Positions 1 to 10,414 of a stretch of DNA of 64,000 nt are shown here, in pieces; the stretch's first letter is position 1; each line of letters opens with the position of its first letter. Below the pieces are notes generated by a model. That model saw only the letters and a program-made list of their open reading frames with translations. It did not search any database and was not told where the DNA came from. Origin of the DNA: Chloroflexota bacterium. GTDB taxonomy: Bacteria > Chloroflexota > Limnocylindria > QHBO01. The DNA is taken from contig JAILWI010000001.1 in assembly GCA_025699005.1 (NCBI GenBank), positions 620,001-684,000 on the forward strand, read 5' to 3'. Both the position numbers and the translations under genes were made by a program.

Positions 1-885
1 GGAACAGCCCGGCCAGCGCGACGCCGGGCATCGTCAGGGTCCCGAGGGTGGCTACCACGATGCCCGTGTAGCCGTAGCCGGGTGAGATTCCCGAGGTCAG
101 GCGGTTCTGGATCCCCGCGACCTCGCCGACCCCGGCGAGCCCGGCGATCGCCCCGCTCATGAGCGCGGCCCCGAGCAGGGTGCGCGAGACGTTGATGCCG
201 GCGAACCGCGCGCCGTGCGGGCTGAGACCGGCGGCGCGCAGCCGGAGCCCGGTCGGGGTGCGAACCAGGACGTACCAGGCCACGCCGATCACGGCGATCG
301 CGATGAGGAACCCGATATGGAGCCGCGAGCGCTCGATGAGAGTGGGGAACTCGGCCGACGCCGCGATCCGCGCGGACTCCGGGAAGCCGGTCTCCGGATC
401 GCGCCACGGGCCGTGGAGCAGGCCGTTCACGAGCAGCAGCGCCACGGGGTTGAGCAGGAGGGTGGTCACCACCTCGTCGATCCCGAACCGCACCCGCAGC
501 AGAGCCGGAACCAGGGCCCACGCCGCGCCGGCCAGCGCCCCGCCGACGACCATGACCGGAAGCGCGAGGACCGGTGGCAGGTCACCGACCATGGTGCCGA
601 TGCCGGCGGCGGCGATCGCGCCGAGCAGGAGCTGGCCCTCCGCGCCGATGTTCCAGTACCCGGCCCGGAAGGCGATCGCCACGGCAGCCCCGGTGAGCAG
701 GATCGGGGTCGCGCTGACGAGGACCTCGAGCAGCGTGAACTGCGAGGTCAGCGGGACCACCAGGTAGGCGGCGTATGCCGCGATCGGGTTCGCGCCCGCC
801 AGGATGATCGGGCCCGCGGTGATCAGGAAGGTCAGCAGGACAGCGAGGATCACGAGGACCGGCGTGGAGCGGACGGTGATCCGTC

Positions 886-889
<4 letters not shown>
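1..889 (-). CDS. ABC transporter permease (simple sugar/nucleoside BMP-type system), partial at window edge
   Basis: Minus frame from ATG at 889 reads MRRITVRSTPVLVILAVLLTFLITAGPIILAG...AFRAGYWNIGAEGQLLLGAIAA, typical of BPD_transp_2 permeases; ATGA overlap with upstream ATPase gene. Confidence 0.85.
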
Positions 890-2394
<1,505 letters not shown>

Positions 2395-2406
2395 GGGCGC
2401 GGCCCG

Positions 2407-3474
2407 TTACGCGTCGGGGAAGGTCGAGCCCGGAGGCGTGGCCTCGTTGATGTCCACCCGGAAGGTGCCGGCCTTGATGGCCGCCTCCTTCTCCGCGACC
2501 GCGGCCGCGAGATCTTCCGGGATGCCGCCGGGGACGTCGCTGTTGATCTCGGCGAGTGCCGCGCCGCCCTTGCCGACCATCGAGAAGTCCTTCAGGTCCT
2601 GAGCGGTGTACGACCCGGCGATCACCTGGTCGATCACGTACTCCACCGTCGGCGTCATGTTCCAGGTGACGCTCGTCGCCACGTGCTCCGGGGCGAGGTC
2701 CTTCTGGTCGCTCATGTTGCCGATGACCACCAGGTCGTTCTCCTGCGCCGCCTCGATCACGCCGAAGCGCTCGGCGTAGAGGACATCGGCGCCCGCGCCG
2801 ACCTGGGCAAGCGCGGCCTCCTTGGCGGCGGCGGGGTCGAACCAGCTGTTGATGAAGGTGACCTTGACCTCGACGTCGGGGTTCGTCTCCTGGGCTCCGG
2901 CAATGAAGGCGTTGACGATCCGGTTCACCTCGGGAACCGGGTTGCCGCCCACCACGCCGATGACGTTCGACTCGGTGACGCCGCCGGCGATCATGCCCGC
3001 CAGGTACGCGGGCTCGTGGATCCAGTTGTCGAACACGGAGAAGTTCGGCTCGGCGGGTCCACCACCGGACCCGAAGACGAAGGCGATCTCGGGATAGTCG
3101 GCGGCGACCGCGCGGGTGGCCTCCTCGTTGCCGAAGGCGTCGCCGAAGATGATGTCCGGCTGATCCTGCTCGGCGGTCTCGCGCAGGACGCGCTCCATGT
3201 CGCCCGCGTAGCCGATGTCATCGGTGAAGGTGTAGGTGATGCGGCCGGCATCGGCCTCGGCCTGGAGGGCGCTGTGGATCACGCCGTCCCACGGCTCCTC
3301 GATCTGCGTGGCGTACGCGCCGAAGACCTTCAAGGCATCTCCGTCGCCCCCGCCTCCGGTCGGGGCCGCGGCGCCGCCGCAGGCGCTCAGCAGGAGCAGC
3401 GCGCTGATGGCGACGGCCAGGGGCGGACTGAGCCGCCGGGCGTCGCTGAACGTTCGGATGCGAGCGGAGATCAT
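2407..3474 (-). CDS. BMP family (PnrA-like) substrate-binding lipoprotein
   Basis: Lipobox LLLLSACGG; AYATQIEEPWDGVIHSAL; strong RBS AGGAGGG before ATG at 3474; operon with ABC ATPase and permease. Confidence 0.92.
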   Translation of the reverse strand: MISARIRTFSDARRLSPPLAVAISALLLLSACGGAAAPTGGGGDGDALKVFGAYATQIEEPWDGVIHSALQAEADAGRITYTFTDDIGYAGDMERVLRETAEQDQPDIIFGDAFGNEEATRAVAADYPEIAFVFGSGGGPAEPNFSVFDNWIHEPAYLAGMIAGGVTESNVIGVVGGNPVPEVNRIVNAFIAGAQETNPDVEVKVTFINSWFDPAAAKEAALAQVGAGADVLYAERFGVIEAAQENDLVVIGNMSDQKDLAPEHVATSVTWNMTPTVEYVIDQVIAGSYTAQDLKDFSMVGKGGAALAEINSDVPGGIPEDLAAAVAEKEAAIKAGTFRVDINEATPPGSTFPDA

Positions 3475-3665
3475 GGGATCGGACCCTCCTGCGGTGCACG
3501 GCTCGGGGCCGCGGCGGAACGATCGCGAAAGCCTACGCCACTGGCCCCTGACCTGGGCGGCAAATTCGCCACGGTTCGCGCGCTTCAGGAGCTGCGCTCG
3601 TCGAGTCGCTGGATAAGGTGGAACGAAGCCATCGGCCAATATGCGGCGTGGCGTAGAGTTGGCCC

Positions 3666-4697
3666 GTGCGACTCGGATTCGGCCTCGTCACCGTTCAGCA
3701 CCATCCCGACGATCCGCGGACCGACGTCGAGCTGTACCGCGAGGCGATCGAGATCGCCGTGGAGCTCGAGTCGGCCGGCTTCGACTCGATCTGGACGAGC
3801 GAGCACCACTTCGTGGACGACGGCTATCTTCCCGCACAGCTGCCGCTCCTCGCGGCGATGGCGGCCAGGACGGAACGGATTCGGCTCGGCACGGGCGTCC
3901 TCCTCGCACCGATGTTCGACCCGCTGCGGCTTGCGGAGGATGCCGTCGTCGTGGACCTCATCTCGGGCGGCCGGCTCGACCTCGGCCTGGGTATCGGCTG
4001 GCGGGAGGAGGAGTTCGACGGCTTCGGAATCTCGATGCGCGAGCGCGGCTCGCGGCTCGAGGGTCACCTCGCGGTGCTGCGCCAGGCATGGTCCGACGGG
4101 ACCGTGACCGGAGACGGCCGGCACTTCGCGTATCCCGGCCTTCGGGTCACGCCGAAGCCGGCGCAGCCGGACGGGCCGCCGATCTGGCTGGGAGCCGGCG
4201 CCGAGGCCGCGGTGCGCCGTGCCGGTCGTCTCGCCGATGGGTACTTGGCGGGCCCGGCGTCGCCGGAGGGGATGGCTCGTCGCCGGGGCTGGGTGCGCGA
4301 GGCGGCCGAGGCCGCGGGGCGAGATCCCGACGCCGCTCGCATCGGCCTGTATCGGCCGACCTTCGTCTGGCGCGACGGCGATGCGTGGAACACGGTCCGC
4401 GATGCCGCCTGGTACATGGACTGGAAGTACGGTGACATGGAGACGGCGCGGGGCAAGCAGGCGGGGGAGCGTCCTCCCCCGATGCCGGCCGAGGACGAGG
4501 AGCGCCTGCGCCGGCAGACGACCTTCGGCACCCCGGAAGAGGTCGTGGCCCAGCTGCGTGCCTACGCCAATGTCCTCGGTGACGATGGCCTCTACGTGGC
4601 CCGCGCCCACTTCCCCGGCCTGGATCCGGAGATCGCGGCGGCGTCGCGGCGCCTGCTCGCGAGCGAGGTGCTGCCGCACGTGACGTCCCGCACGTGA
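3666..4697 (+). CDS. LLM class (luciferase-like) F420-type oxidoreductase
   Basis: MRLGFGLVTVQHHPDDPRTD...GFDSIWTSEHHFVDDGYLPAQLPLLAAMAARTERIRLGTGVLLAP; GTG start. Confidence 0.88.
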   Translation: MRLGFGLVTVQHHPDDPRTDVELYREAIEIAVELESAGFDSIWTSEHHFVDDGYLPAQLPLLAAMAARTERIRLGTGVLLAPMFDPLRLAEDAVVVDLISGGRLDLGLGIGWREEEFDGFGISMRERGSRLEGHLAVLRQAWSDGTVTGDGRHFAYPGLRVTPKPAQPDGPPIWLGAGAEAAVRRAGRLADGYLAGPASPEGMARRRGWVREAAEAAGRDPDAARIGLYRPTFVWRDGDAWNTVRDAAWYMDWKYGDMETARGKQAGERPPPMPAEDEERLRRQTTFGTPEEVVAQLRAYANVLGDDGLYVARAHFPGLDPEIAAASRRLLASEVLPHVTSRT

Positions 4698-4751
4698 CGT
4701 CCCGCGCCTGATCGCCCCGGGCTTGGAGCCTCGCCTGGCTCGTGGCGCGGG

Positions 4752-5540
4752 CTAGACGCCGATGTCCCGGCGGTTGAAGACGATCGTGCCGGCGGCCACG
4801 AAGACGGCGGCGAAGCCACCGAGCAGAAGGGCCGCACCGAGATCGACCCCATCCACCAGCGGGTTCGTGCCCAGGTACCAGTAGAACGGGGAGAGCTCCT
4901 GCGCGCGCTCCCAACCTTCGACGAGCGGCAGGAACGCATTGGCGACGAACGCGAGCACGGCGAGCCCGGCGCTCACCGCGGCAGCGAGCCCGGGTCGCCC
5001 GGTTGCTGCACCGATGCCGAAGGCGAGGCACGCGAAGAACGCGCCGAAGAGGACGCTCATGACGGTTCCGGCCAGCAGCATGTCCGCCCCGATCTCGACG
5101 TTGCCCAGTGCCGCACCGAGGACCAGCGAGGCCCAGCTGACAGCTCCCAGGATTGCCAGGAGCAGCACGAGTGCTGCGGCCTTCGAGGCTGCCACCCGCA
5201 TTCGCTCGACCGGTGCCGCGAGGAGCACATTGAGGGTCATCCGGTCCTCCTCACCGGCGATCGCCCCGACCCCGATGACGATGCCCACCCCCACGAGCGC
5301 GATGGGAATCACAAGCGAGAACATCTCGGCGTTCAGCCAGCCGGCCGGCGTTCCGAGGTCGTTCGCTCCGAGCGCGGCCAGGATCTCGGGCGGCATCACC
5401 TCGAGGATGTCGGCGTACTGCTCGCCCAGGGATCCGAACAGCAGGAGCACGAGCACGTTCATGGCGGCCAGGCTGCCGGCAACGATGCCGATCAGCCGCA
5501 TACGGTCGACGAGCGACTTGCGGAAGATGTCAACCGACAT
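4752..5540 (-). CDS. ABC-2 type transporter permease
   Basis: Six hydrophobic segments; MSVDIFRKSLVDRMRLIGIVAGSL; coupled to ATPase gene at 5530. Confidence 0.8.
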   Translation of the reverse strand: MSVDIFRKSLVDRMRLIGIVAGSLAAMNVLVLLLFGSLGEQYADILEVMPPEILAALGANDLGTPAGWLNAEMFSLVIPIALVGVGIVIGVGAIAGEEDRMTLNVLLAAPVERMRVAASKAAALVLLLAILGAVSWASLVLGAALGNVEIGADMLLAGTVMSVLFGAFFACLAFGIGAATGRPGLAAAVSAGLAVLAFVANAFLPLVEGWERAQELSPFYWYLGTNPLVDGVDLGAALLLGGFAAVFVAAGTIVFNRRDIGV

Positions 5541-6510
5541 GGGTGACCTCCCGAGCCGGCGACGGGGTCGCCGCGTCGGTCTCGCCGCGGTAGTAGGCGA
5601 GGAAAATCTCGTCCAGGTCGGCCTCGACCGAGCTGATGTTGACGATCGTGAGCGCCGATGCCGCACGGACGGCCGGGTCGACCATCCCCTCGACGGAGAT
5701 GTTCGCCACGCGGCCCTCGATCCGGATGTCGCGGACGCCCTCGACGCCGTCGAACAGCCCGGCCGGGACGGGCCGGTCGAACTCGAACTCCAGGTGACGG
5801 ACAGCCTTGGCCTTGAGATCGCTCAGGCGCTCGACCACGACGAGGCGCCCCTCGCGGATGATCCCGACGCGATCCGTGACCCTCTCGACCTCGGCCAGGG
5901 TGTGCGAGCTGAGGAAGACGGTGCGACCCTCGTCCCGCGTCTCGCGCAGCACAGCCTGGAACTCCTGCTGGACCAGGGGGTCGAGACCGGTGCTCGGCTC
6001 ATCCAGCACGAGGAGCTCCGGCTTGTGCATGAGGGCCAGCACGATCGCCACCTTGTGCTTGTTGCCCGTCGACAGCTTGCCGATCGGGCGGTCCAGATCT
6101 GCCCGGAAGCGCTCCGCCAGCTCGAAGGCGTAGGTCGTGTCGATTCCGCCTCGGAGACCGGCGAAGTAGCGGATGGCGGCTGTGCCCGATTGGCTCCCAT
6201 AGAGGGCCAGCTCGCCCGGAACGTATCCGGTTCGGTGGCGGATCTCGAGCGACTCGGTCGCGACATCGAGGTCCAGCACGCGCGCCGTCCCCGCGCTGGG
6301 ACGGATGAGGTCGAGGAGCAGGCGGATGGTCGTGGACTTCCCCGATCCATTCGGCCCGAGAAACCCGAAGATCTCGCCGCGCGGCACTTCGAGGCTGACA
6401 TCGAGAATGCCGCGATTGCGGCCGTACCACTTCGTGAGCTCGCGCGTCTCGACCGCGAGTCCCGAGGCCGGGCGGCGCGCGCGGATATCGATGGGCTGCA
6501 CGTCCGTCAT
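5530..6510 (-). CDS. ABC transporter ATP-binding protein
   Basis: FLGPNGSGKSTTIRLLLDLIRP, LSTGNKHKVAIVLALMHKPELLVLDEPSTGLDP. Confidence 0.93.
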   Translation of the reverse strand: MTDVQPIDIRARRPASGLAVETRELTKWYGRNRGILDVSLEVPRGEIFGFLGPNGSGKSTTIRLLLDLIRPSAGTARVLDLDVATESLEIRHRTGYVPGELALYGSQSGTAAIRYFAGLRGGIDTTYAFELAERFRADLDRPIGKLSTGNKHKVAIVLALMHKPELLVLDEPSTGLDPLVQQEFQAVLRETRDEGRTVFLSSHTLAEVERVTDRVGIIREGRLVVVERLSDLKAKAVRHLEFEFDRPVPAGLFDGVEGVRDIRIEGRVANISVEGMVDPAVRAASALTIVNISSVEADLDEIFLAYYRGETDAATPSPAREVTHVG

Positions 6511-6588
6511 GGCAACGAGGCTAGGGACCAGTCTCGGGGTTGGGGAGGGCCGAACGGCCCCGCCTCGTCACGCCATTGCGCCCGTCGG

Positions 6589-7575
6589 TCAGGTCGAGCG
6601 TGCCTCGATCGGCTCCGGCCGGCCGAGCAGGTAGCCCTGCCCGAGGGTCAGGCCGATGCGAAGGAGGACGTCCCGCTCGGCGACCGTCTCCACCCCCTCG
6701 GCGATGAGCACCGACGCCGATCCCTCCGCGTAGCGCTGGAGGCCGGCGACGATCGCCTGCCGGGTCGGGTCGTTCTCCAGGCCATGAATCAGGTCCCGGT
6801 CGAGCTTCACGATCGCCGGGCGGAGCTCGGCGAGGTGGCGGAGGCTGGCGAAGCCGGCTCCCGTGTCATCCACCGCCAGACGCACCGCGTCACCGAAGCT
6901 CTCGAGCACGGATCGCATCGCGCAGTAATCGGCCACGGGCTCGTGCTCGGTCAGCTCGAGCACGACCGGCCGGCGCTCGACCCGACGCAGCAGCCGTGCG
7001 AGCCGTGGACTCGTGAGCATGCTCGCTGACGCATTGAGGCTCAGCCATGCTTCGGCGGGCAGACGATCCGAGGCGCGCATCGCCGCCTCGATGCACGCGG
7101 CCTCGAGCTCGACGCCGAGCTCGAGCTCGACGGCATCGGCGAAACGTACCGACGGGGCGATGCCGTCATCGAACCGGGTGAGGGCCTCGTACCCGACGGG
7201 ACGACCCGTCTCCAGCTCCACGATGGGCTGGAAGACGATCTCGAACGCGCGCTCGCGAATGATCCCGGAGAGATGTCGGGTGCGCTGTCGTACGAGCTCA
7301 CGCGCGCGAAGCTCGCCCGAGATCCCTCGGCGGTCCTGTCGGATGAGGACGACCAGCAGCAGGGACGCAGCGCCCGCAAACACGATGTCCTTGATCGGCC
7401 GGACACCCGCGGCGATTCCCGGATCGGGGATCGCGTTCACCGCCCGGTCGCTGAGGAGCATCCACGCCAGGAGCGTCACGAACGTGAGCGCCGCGATGCC
7501 GTGCGGCGACACCAGGGCATCACCAAGCCGGCGGCTGGCTCCCCCGGGCGCAGCCCAAGCGCCGCGATCGGTCAC
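6589..7575 (-). CDS. Membrane-anchored EAL domain c-di-GMP phosphodiesterase
   Basis: Two N-terminal TM segments, then VFQPIVELETGRPVGYEALTRF, LSLNAS, LELTEHEP, DDTGAGFASL, VKLDRDLI, IAEGVET, GQGYLLGRP; GTG start with GGAGAG RBS. Confidence 0.88.
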   Translation of the reverse strand: MTDRGAWAAPGGASRRLGDALVSPHGIAALTFVTLLAWMLLSDRAVNAIPDPGIAAGVRPIKDIVFAGAASLLLVVLIRQDRRGISGELRARELVRQRTRHLSGIIRERAFEIVFQPIVELETGRPVGYEALTRFDDGIAPSVRFADAVELELGVELEAACIEAAMRASDRLPAEAWLSLNASASMLTSPRLARLLRRVERRPVVLELTEHEPVADYCAMRSVLESFGDAVRLAVDDTGAGFASLRHLAELRPAIVKLDRDLIHGLENDPTRQAIVAGLQRYAEGSASVLIAEGVETVAERDVLLRIGLTLGQGYLLGRPEPIEARST

Positions 7576-7623
7576 CGGGCTCTCCTATGACAGAAGTGTT
7601 GGGTCGTGAGATGAATAATAGTT

Positions 7624-7651
7624 GTTAGTGCCCGCCGTCGCGGGTACTAAC
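7624..7651. promoter_or_regulatory. Imperfect palindromic operator-like site GTTAGTGCCCGC-CGTC-GCGGGTACTAAC
   Basis: 12-bp arms with one mismatch, between divergent EAL gene (start 7575) and small peptide ORF (start 7702); no T-run. Confidence 0.6.
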
Positions 7652-7701
7652 GGCGGCCTCTGGGTGGGTCGAGCGGCTGGCGGGCGGAAAGGGAATCACC
7701 C

Positions 7702-7809
7702 ATGCGTCGTATCCGCTCGTACCTGTTCTCGGTCGCACTGTCCGCGCTTCTCACGCTTCTCACGGCTGCAGCCGTCCTGGCAGAGGGCCAGCCTCCGTTC
7801 CCGCGCTGA
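7702..7809 (+). CDS. Small secreted peptide precursor, 35 aa: MRRIRSYLFSVALSALLTLLTAAAVLAEGQPPFPR
   Basis: Basic N-terminus, hydrophobic core, V-L-A cleavage motif leaving EGQPPFPR; GGAAAGGGAA RBS-like sequence; not in ORF track because shorter than 60 aa. Confidence 0.55.
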   Translation: MRRIRSYLFSVALSALLTLLTAAAVLAEGQPPFPR

Positions 7810-7871
7810 TCTGACGGCCCGGTAGAGACGAAACAAGTGCCCGCCGGCCGCGCCCGCCCCCCAGGCTCGAC

Positions 7872-9200
7872 CTAGCGCTCCGCGCTGCGGACCCCGGTCC
7901 CCCGACCGAGTGCCTCGGCGTAGAGGGCATTGGCTGCCGCGAGATCGCCCAGCTCCGTCAACATCCCGGCCCACTCGCCCAGCACGTCCCGCCGCCGGCT
8001 CACGGCGTGATGCGCTTCGAGGAGGTCAGCCGCCGACCGATACGAGTCCTCGGCGGCCGAGCGCAGGCCGCGGCGTCGTGCGACGCGGGCCAGGGTCAGG
8101 TGCGCGCCGACGCCAGCGAGGAACGAAGCACCGGTCGCGAGGCGATCCAGGGTGCTCGACGCAAGGCGATGGGCCCGCTCCTCGTCGCCACGTGCCAATG
8201 CAAGCTGCGCGTCGGCTTCGATGACGTCGGCCGCGAGCCGCTCGTCCCCACACGCTTCGGCGAGGGCGCGAGCACGATCGAGGTGGGCCTGCGACCGATC
8301 GAGGTTTCCCATCTGGAGGAAGACGAGGCCGAGGTTGATCTCCAGCGACGCCTCGTCGCGCTCGGTGTCGGATGCACCGTACAGGCCCAACGCTTCCTGG
8401 CCCGCTCGCAGGGAGGCCTCGAGATCGCCGACGCGCCGGTACTGGAGCGCGAGCCCGGAGAGGAAGGCGGCACGCTGTCGCACCGACGCGCTCCCGGTCA
8501 GTGCCCGCGCCTCCTCCATGTAGGCGATGGCACGATCGGGCTGCCCGTCCCACGCCTCCACGTTTCCGAGCGCCGCGAGGAGTCGAAATCGGAAATCGGG
8601 CGCGACGGCGATGCCGCGGCGATCGTCGGCGAGCAGCTCGACCAGGATTCCGCGGGCCTCGGCAGGGTTGTCGTCCTGGTACTGGGCGTACGCCAGCCAG
8701 TAGCGAGCCATCGCCGCATCGGCTGGGTGCCCGAGGCCGGAGAACAGCTCGGCCGCCTCCGACGCCGGACGAATCGCCTCCCGGCCCTTTCCGAGACGGC
8801 AGAGGGCCTCGGCTCGGCCGCGCAGCAGCTCCGCGCGCTGACGACGGTCGCTGCCCGCCCGATCCAGGAGGGTCTCGTAGGCGTCGAGCGCTCGCTGGGC
8901 ATCGCCGGCAGCGAGGAGGAGATCGGCCTCGAGTCGGGCCGCGGCGGGCGGCTCCTCGGCCACGAGGTCGGTGATGGCGACCCCGAGCCGTTCGCTGAGG
9001 AAGGTGAGGGCGGCCATCGACGGCTTGGCGAGCCCGCGCTCGAGCGCGCTGATGTACGCGGCCGTGTAGCGACCGCGAGCGACATCGGCCTGGGTCAGCT
9101 CTGCGCGCGTCCGCGCTTCCCGGATCCGATCGCCGATGCGTCGCGCGACGTGCGAGTTGTCGACGACGGTCACCCGCCGCCGAGCCCGGGTGGTCTTCAC
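7872..9200 (-). CDS. XRE-family HTH transcriptional regulator with C-terminal TPR repeats (RRNPP-like architecture)
   Basis: HTH: IGDRIREARTRAELTQADVARGRYTAAYISALERGLAKPSMAALTFLSERLGV, followed by repeated TPR-like helices; GTG at 9200 with TATCAT -10 8 nt upstream. Confidence 0.85.
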   Translation of the reverse strand: MKTTRARRRVTVVDNSHVARRIGDRIREARTRAELTQADVARGRYTAAYISALERGLAKPSMAALTFLSERLGVAITDLVAEEPPAAARLEADLLLAAGDAQRALDAYETLLDRAGSDRRQRAELLRGRAEALCRLGKGREAIRPASEAAELFSGLGHPADAAMARYWLAYAQYQDDNPAEARGILVELLADDRRGIAVAPDFRFRLLAALGNVEAWDGQPDRAIAYMEEARALTGSASVRQRAAFLSGLALQYRRVGDLEASLRAGQEALGLYGASDTERDEASLEINLGLVFLQMGNLDRSQAHLDRARALAEACGDERLAADVIEADAQLALARGDEERAHRLASSTLDRLATGASFLAGVGAHLTLARVARRRGLRSAAEDSYRSAADLLEAHHAVSRRRDVLGEWAGMLTELGDLAAANALYAEALGRGTGVRSAER

Positions 9201-9226
9201 GGTCGTCGATGATACAGGGCCGATGC

Positions 9227-9258
9227 CAACTGATAGTTGTTCCCGCCGCGGCGCGGGC
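9227..9258. promoter_or_regulatory. Operator-like region CAACTGATAGTTGTTCCCGCCGCGGCGCGGGC upstream of XRE-TPR gene
   Basis: CAACT-GAT-AGTTG palindrome plus CCCGC-N6-GCGGG; shares ATAGTTGTT...CCCGC...GCGGG with 7618-7644. Confidence 0.5.
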
Positions 9259-9275
9259 ATGAGACGTGCTTCGGG

Positions 9276-9827
9276 ATGAGCATGAGCACACCACGCGTCC
9301 TCGGCATCTGCGGCAGCCTTCGGGTCGACTCCCACAACCGCCGGCTGCTCGAGGCGGCGACCGACGCCCTTCCCCATGCCGACTGGGCGATCGCCCGGCT
9401 GCGTGGCATTCCCGCCTACGACGCCGACATCGAGGCTCGCGGCCTTCCACCGGCGGTCGTGCAGCTCAAGGACCAGATCGGCGACGCCGATGCGATCGTC
9501 ATCGCGACGCCCGAGTACAACCACTCGATTCCCGGCGTGCTGAAGAACGCGATCGACTGGGCTTCGCGGCCGGCGATGCGCTCTCCGTTCGTCGGCAAGC
9601 CCGTCCTCATGATGGGTGCCTCGCCGGGTCGCGGTGGCGCGCAGCGGGCACTCGCCCACCTTCGCCAGGTGCTCGAGTCGATGGAGGCTCGCCCCATGGA
9701 CGACGTCGTATCGGTCCCCGAGGTTCGACGTCGATTCCACGACGCCCGCCCGGACGCCGAGCTTGACGCCGAGCTGCGGCAGGCGCTCACGCAGCTCGGG
9801 CTGCCATCGCCGCATCCGATCAGGTAG
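9276..9827 (+). CDS. NADPH-dependent FMN reductase family protein
   Basis: TPRVLGICGSLRVDSHNRRLLEAA...ATPEYNHSIPGVLKNAIDWASRP. Confidence 0.93.
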   Translation: MSMSTPRVLGICGSLRVDSHNRRLLEAATDALPHADWAIARLRGIPAYDADIEARGLPPAVVQLKDQIGDADAIVIATPEYNHSIPGVLKNAIDWASRPAMRSPFVGKPVLMMGASPGRGGAQRALAHLRQVLESMEARPMDDVVSVPEVRRRFHDARPDAELDAELRQALTQLGLPSPHPIR

Positions 9828-10338
9828 GCGGAGTGAGGTCGTATCGGGCGATGACGTCGGGCAGCCAATCGGGCTCAACGAACGGCAGCTGGTAGCGCTC
9901 GGCCTCGCGAACGACCGCGTCGAGGTCGACGGGCCCGTGGGCGGTCATCCGCGCCAGGCTCCGGAAGAACTCCTCGAACCCCGCCGGGGTGATGATCTCG
10001 ATCATGCGGGCGGGAGTCGAACCGGCGTTCCACATGGCATGCACCTGGGAGCGAGGCTTGATGATGTAGCCACCCCGGGCCAGCACGACCTCCTGGTCCT
10101 CCGATCGGAAGCCGATCTCGCCCTCGAGCACGATCGAGATCTCGTCCTCGAGCTGATGCACGTGCGGCGGGACGAGCGCCCCGACCTCGAAGGGGTGCTC
10201 GACGATCGACAGCACGCCGCCCGTGTCGCGCCCGTCGATCTTGAACGCCACGCCGATGCCGTCGCCCAGGTCGCCGACCTCGCCCTGGTCGGGCCGGACG
10301 ACCTTCAGCTTCGCTCCGGGGGATTCGTGAACGGCCAT
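9820..10338 (-). CDS. Cupin domain protein
   Basis: VPPHVHQLEDEISIVLEGEIGF...RGGYIIKPRSQVHAMWN. Confidence 0.88.
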   Translation of the reverse strand: MAVHESPGAKLKVVRPDQGEVGDLGDGIGVAFKIDGRDTGGVLSIVEHPFEVGALVPPHVHQLEDEISIVLEGEIGFRSEDQEVVLARGGYIIKPRSQVHAMWNAGSTPARMIEIITPAGFEEFFRSLARMTAHGPVDLDAVVREAERYQLPFVEPDWLPDVIARYDLTPPT

Positions 10339-10414
10339 GGACGCGGCTCCTCGTTGCTGCTGAACGCCGATTCTGGACCGGCCGTCCGCTCTCCGTCGAC
10401 CGGTGACGGCAGGG

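Noticed and set aside
4939-7029. 696-aa plus-strand ORF
   Set aside because: Antisense to ABC permease, ATPase and EAL genes
7624-7651. Palindrome interpreted as a transcription terminator
   Set aside because: Lies upstream of both divergent genes and lacks a T-run on either strand
9201-9878. N-terminal extension of the XRE-TPR ORF to 9878
   Set aside because: Antisense to the FMN reductase gene; GTG at 9200 with a -10 box and direct entry into the HTH is a better start
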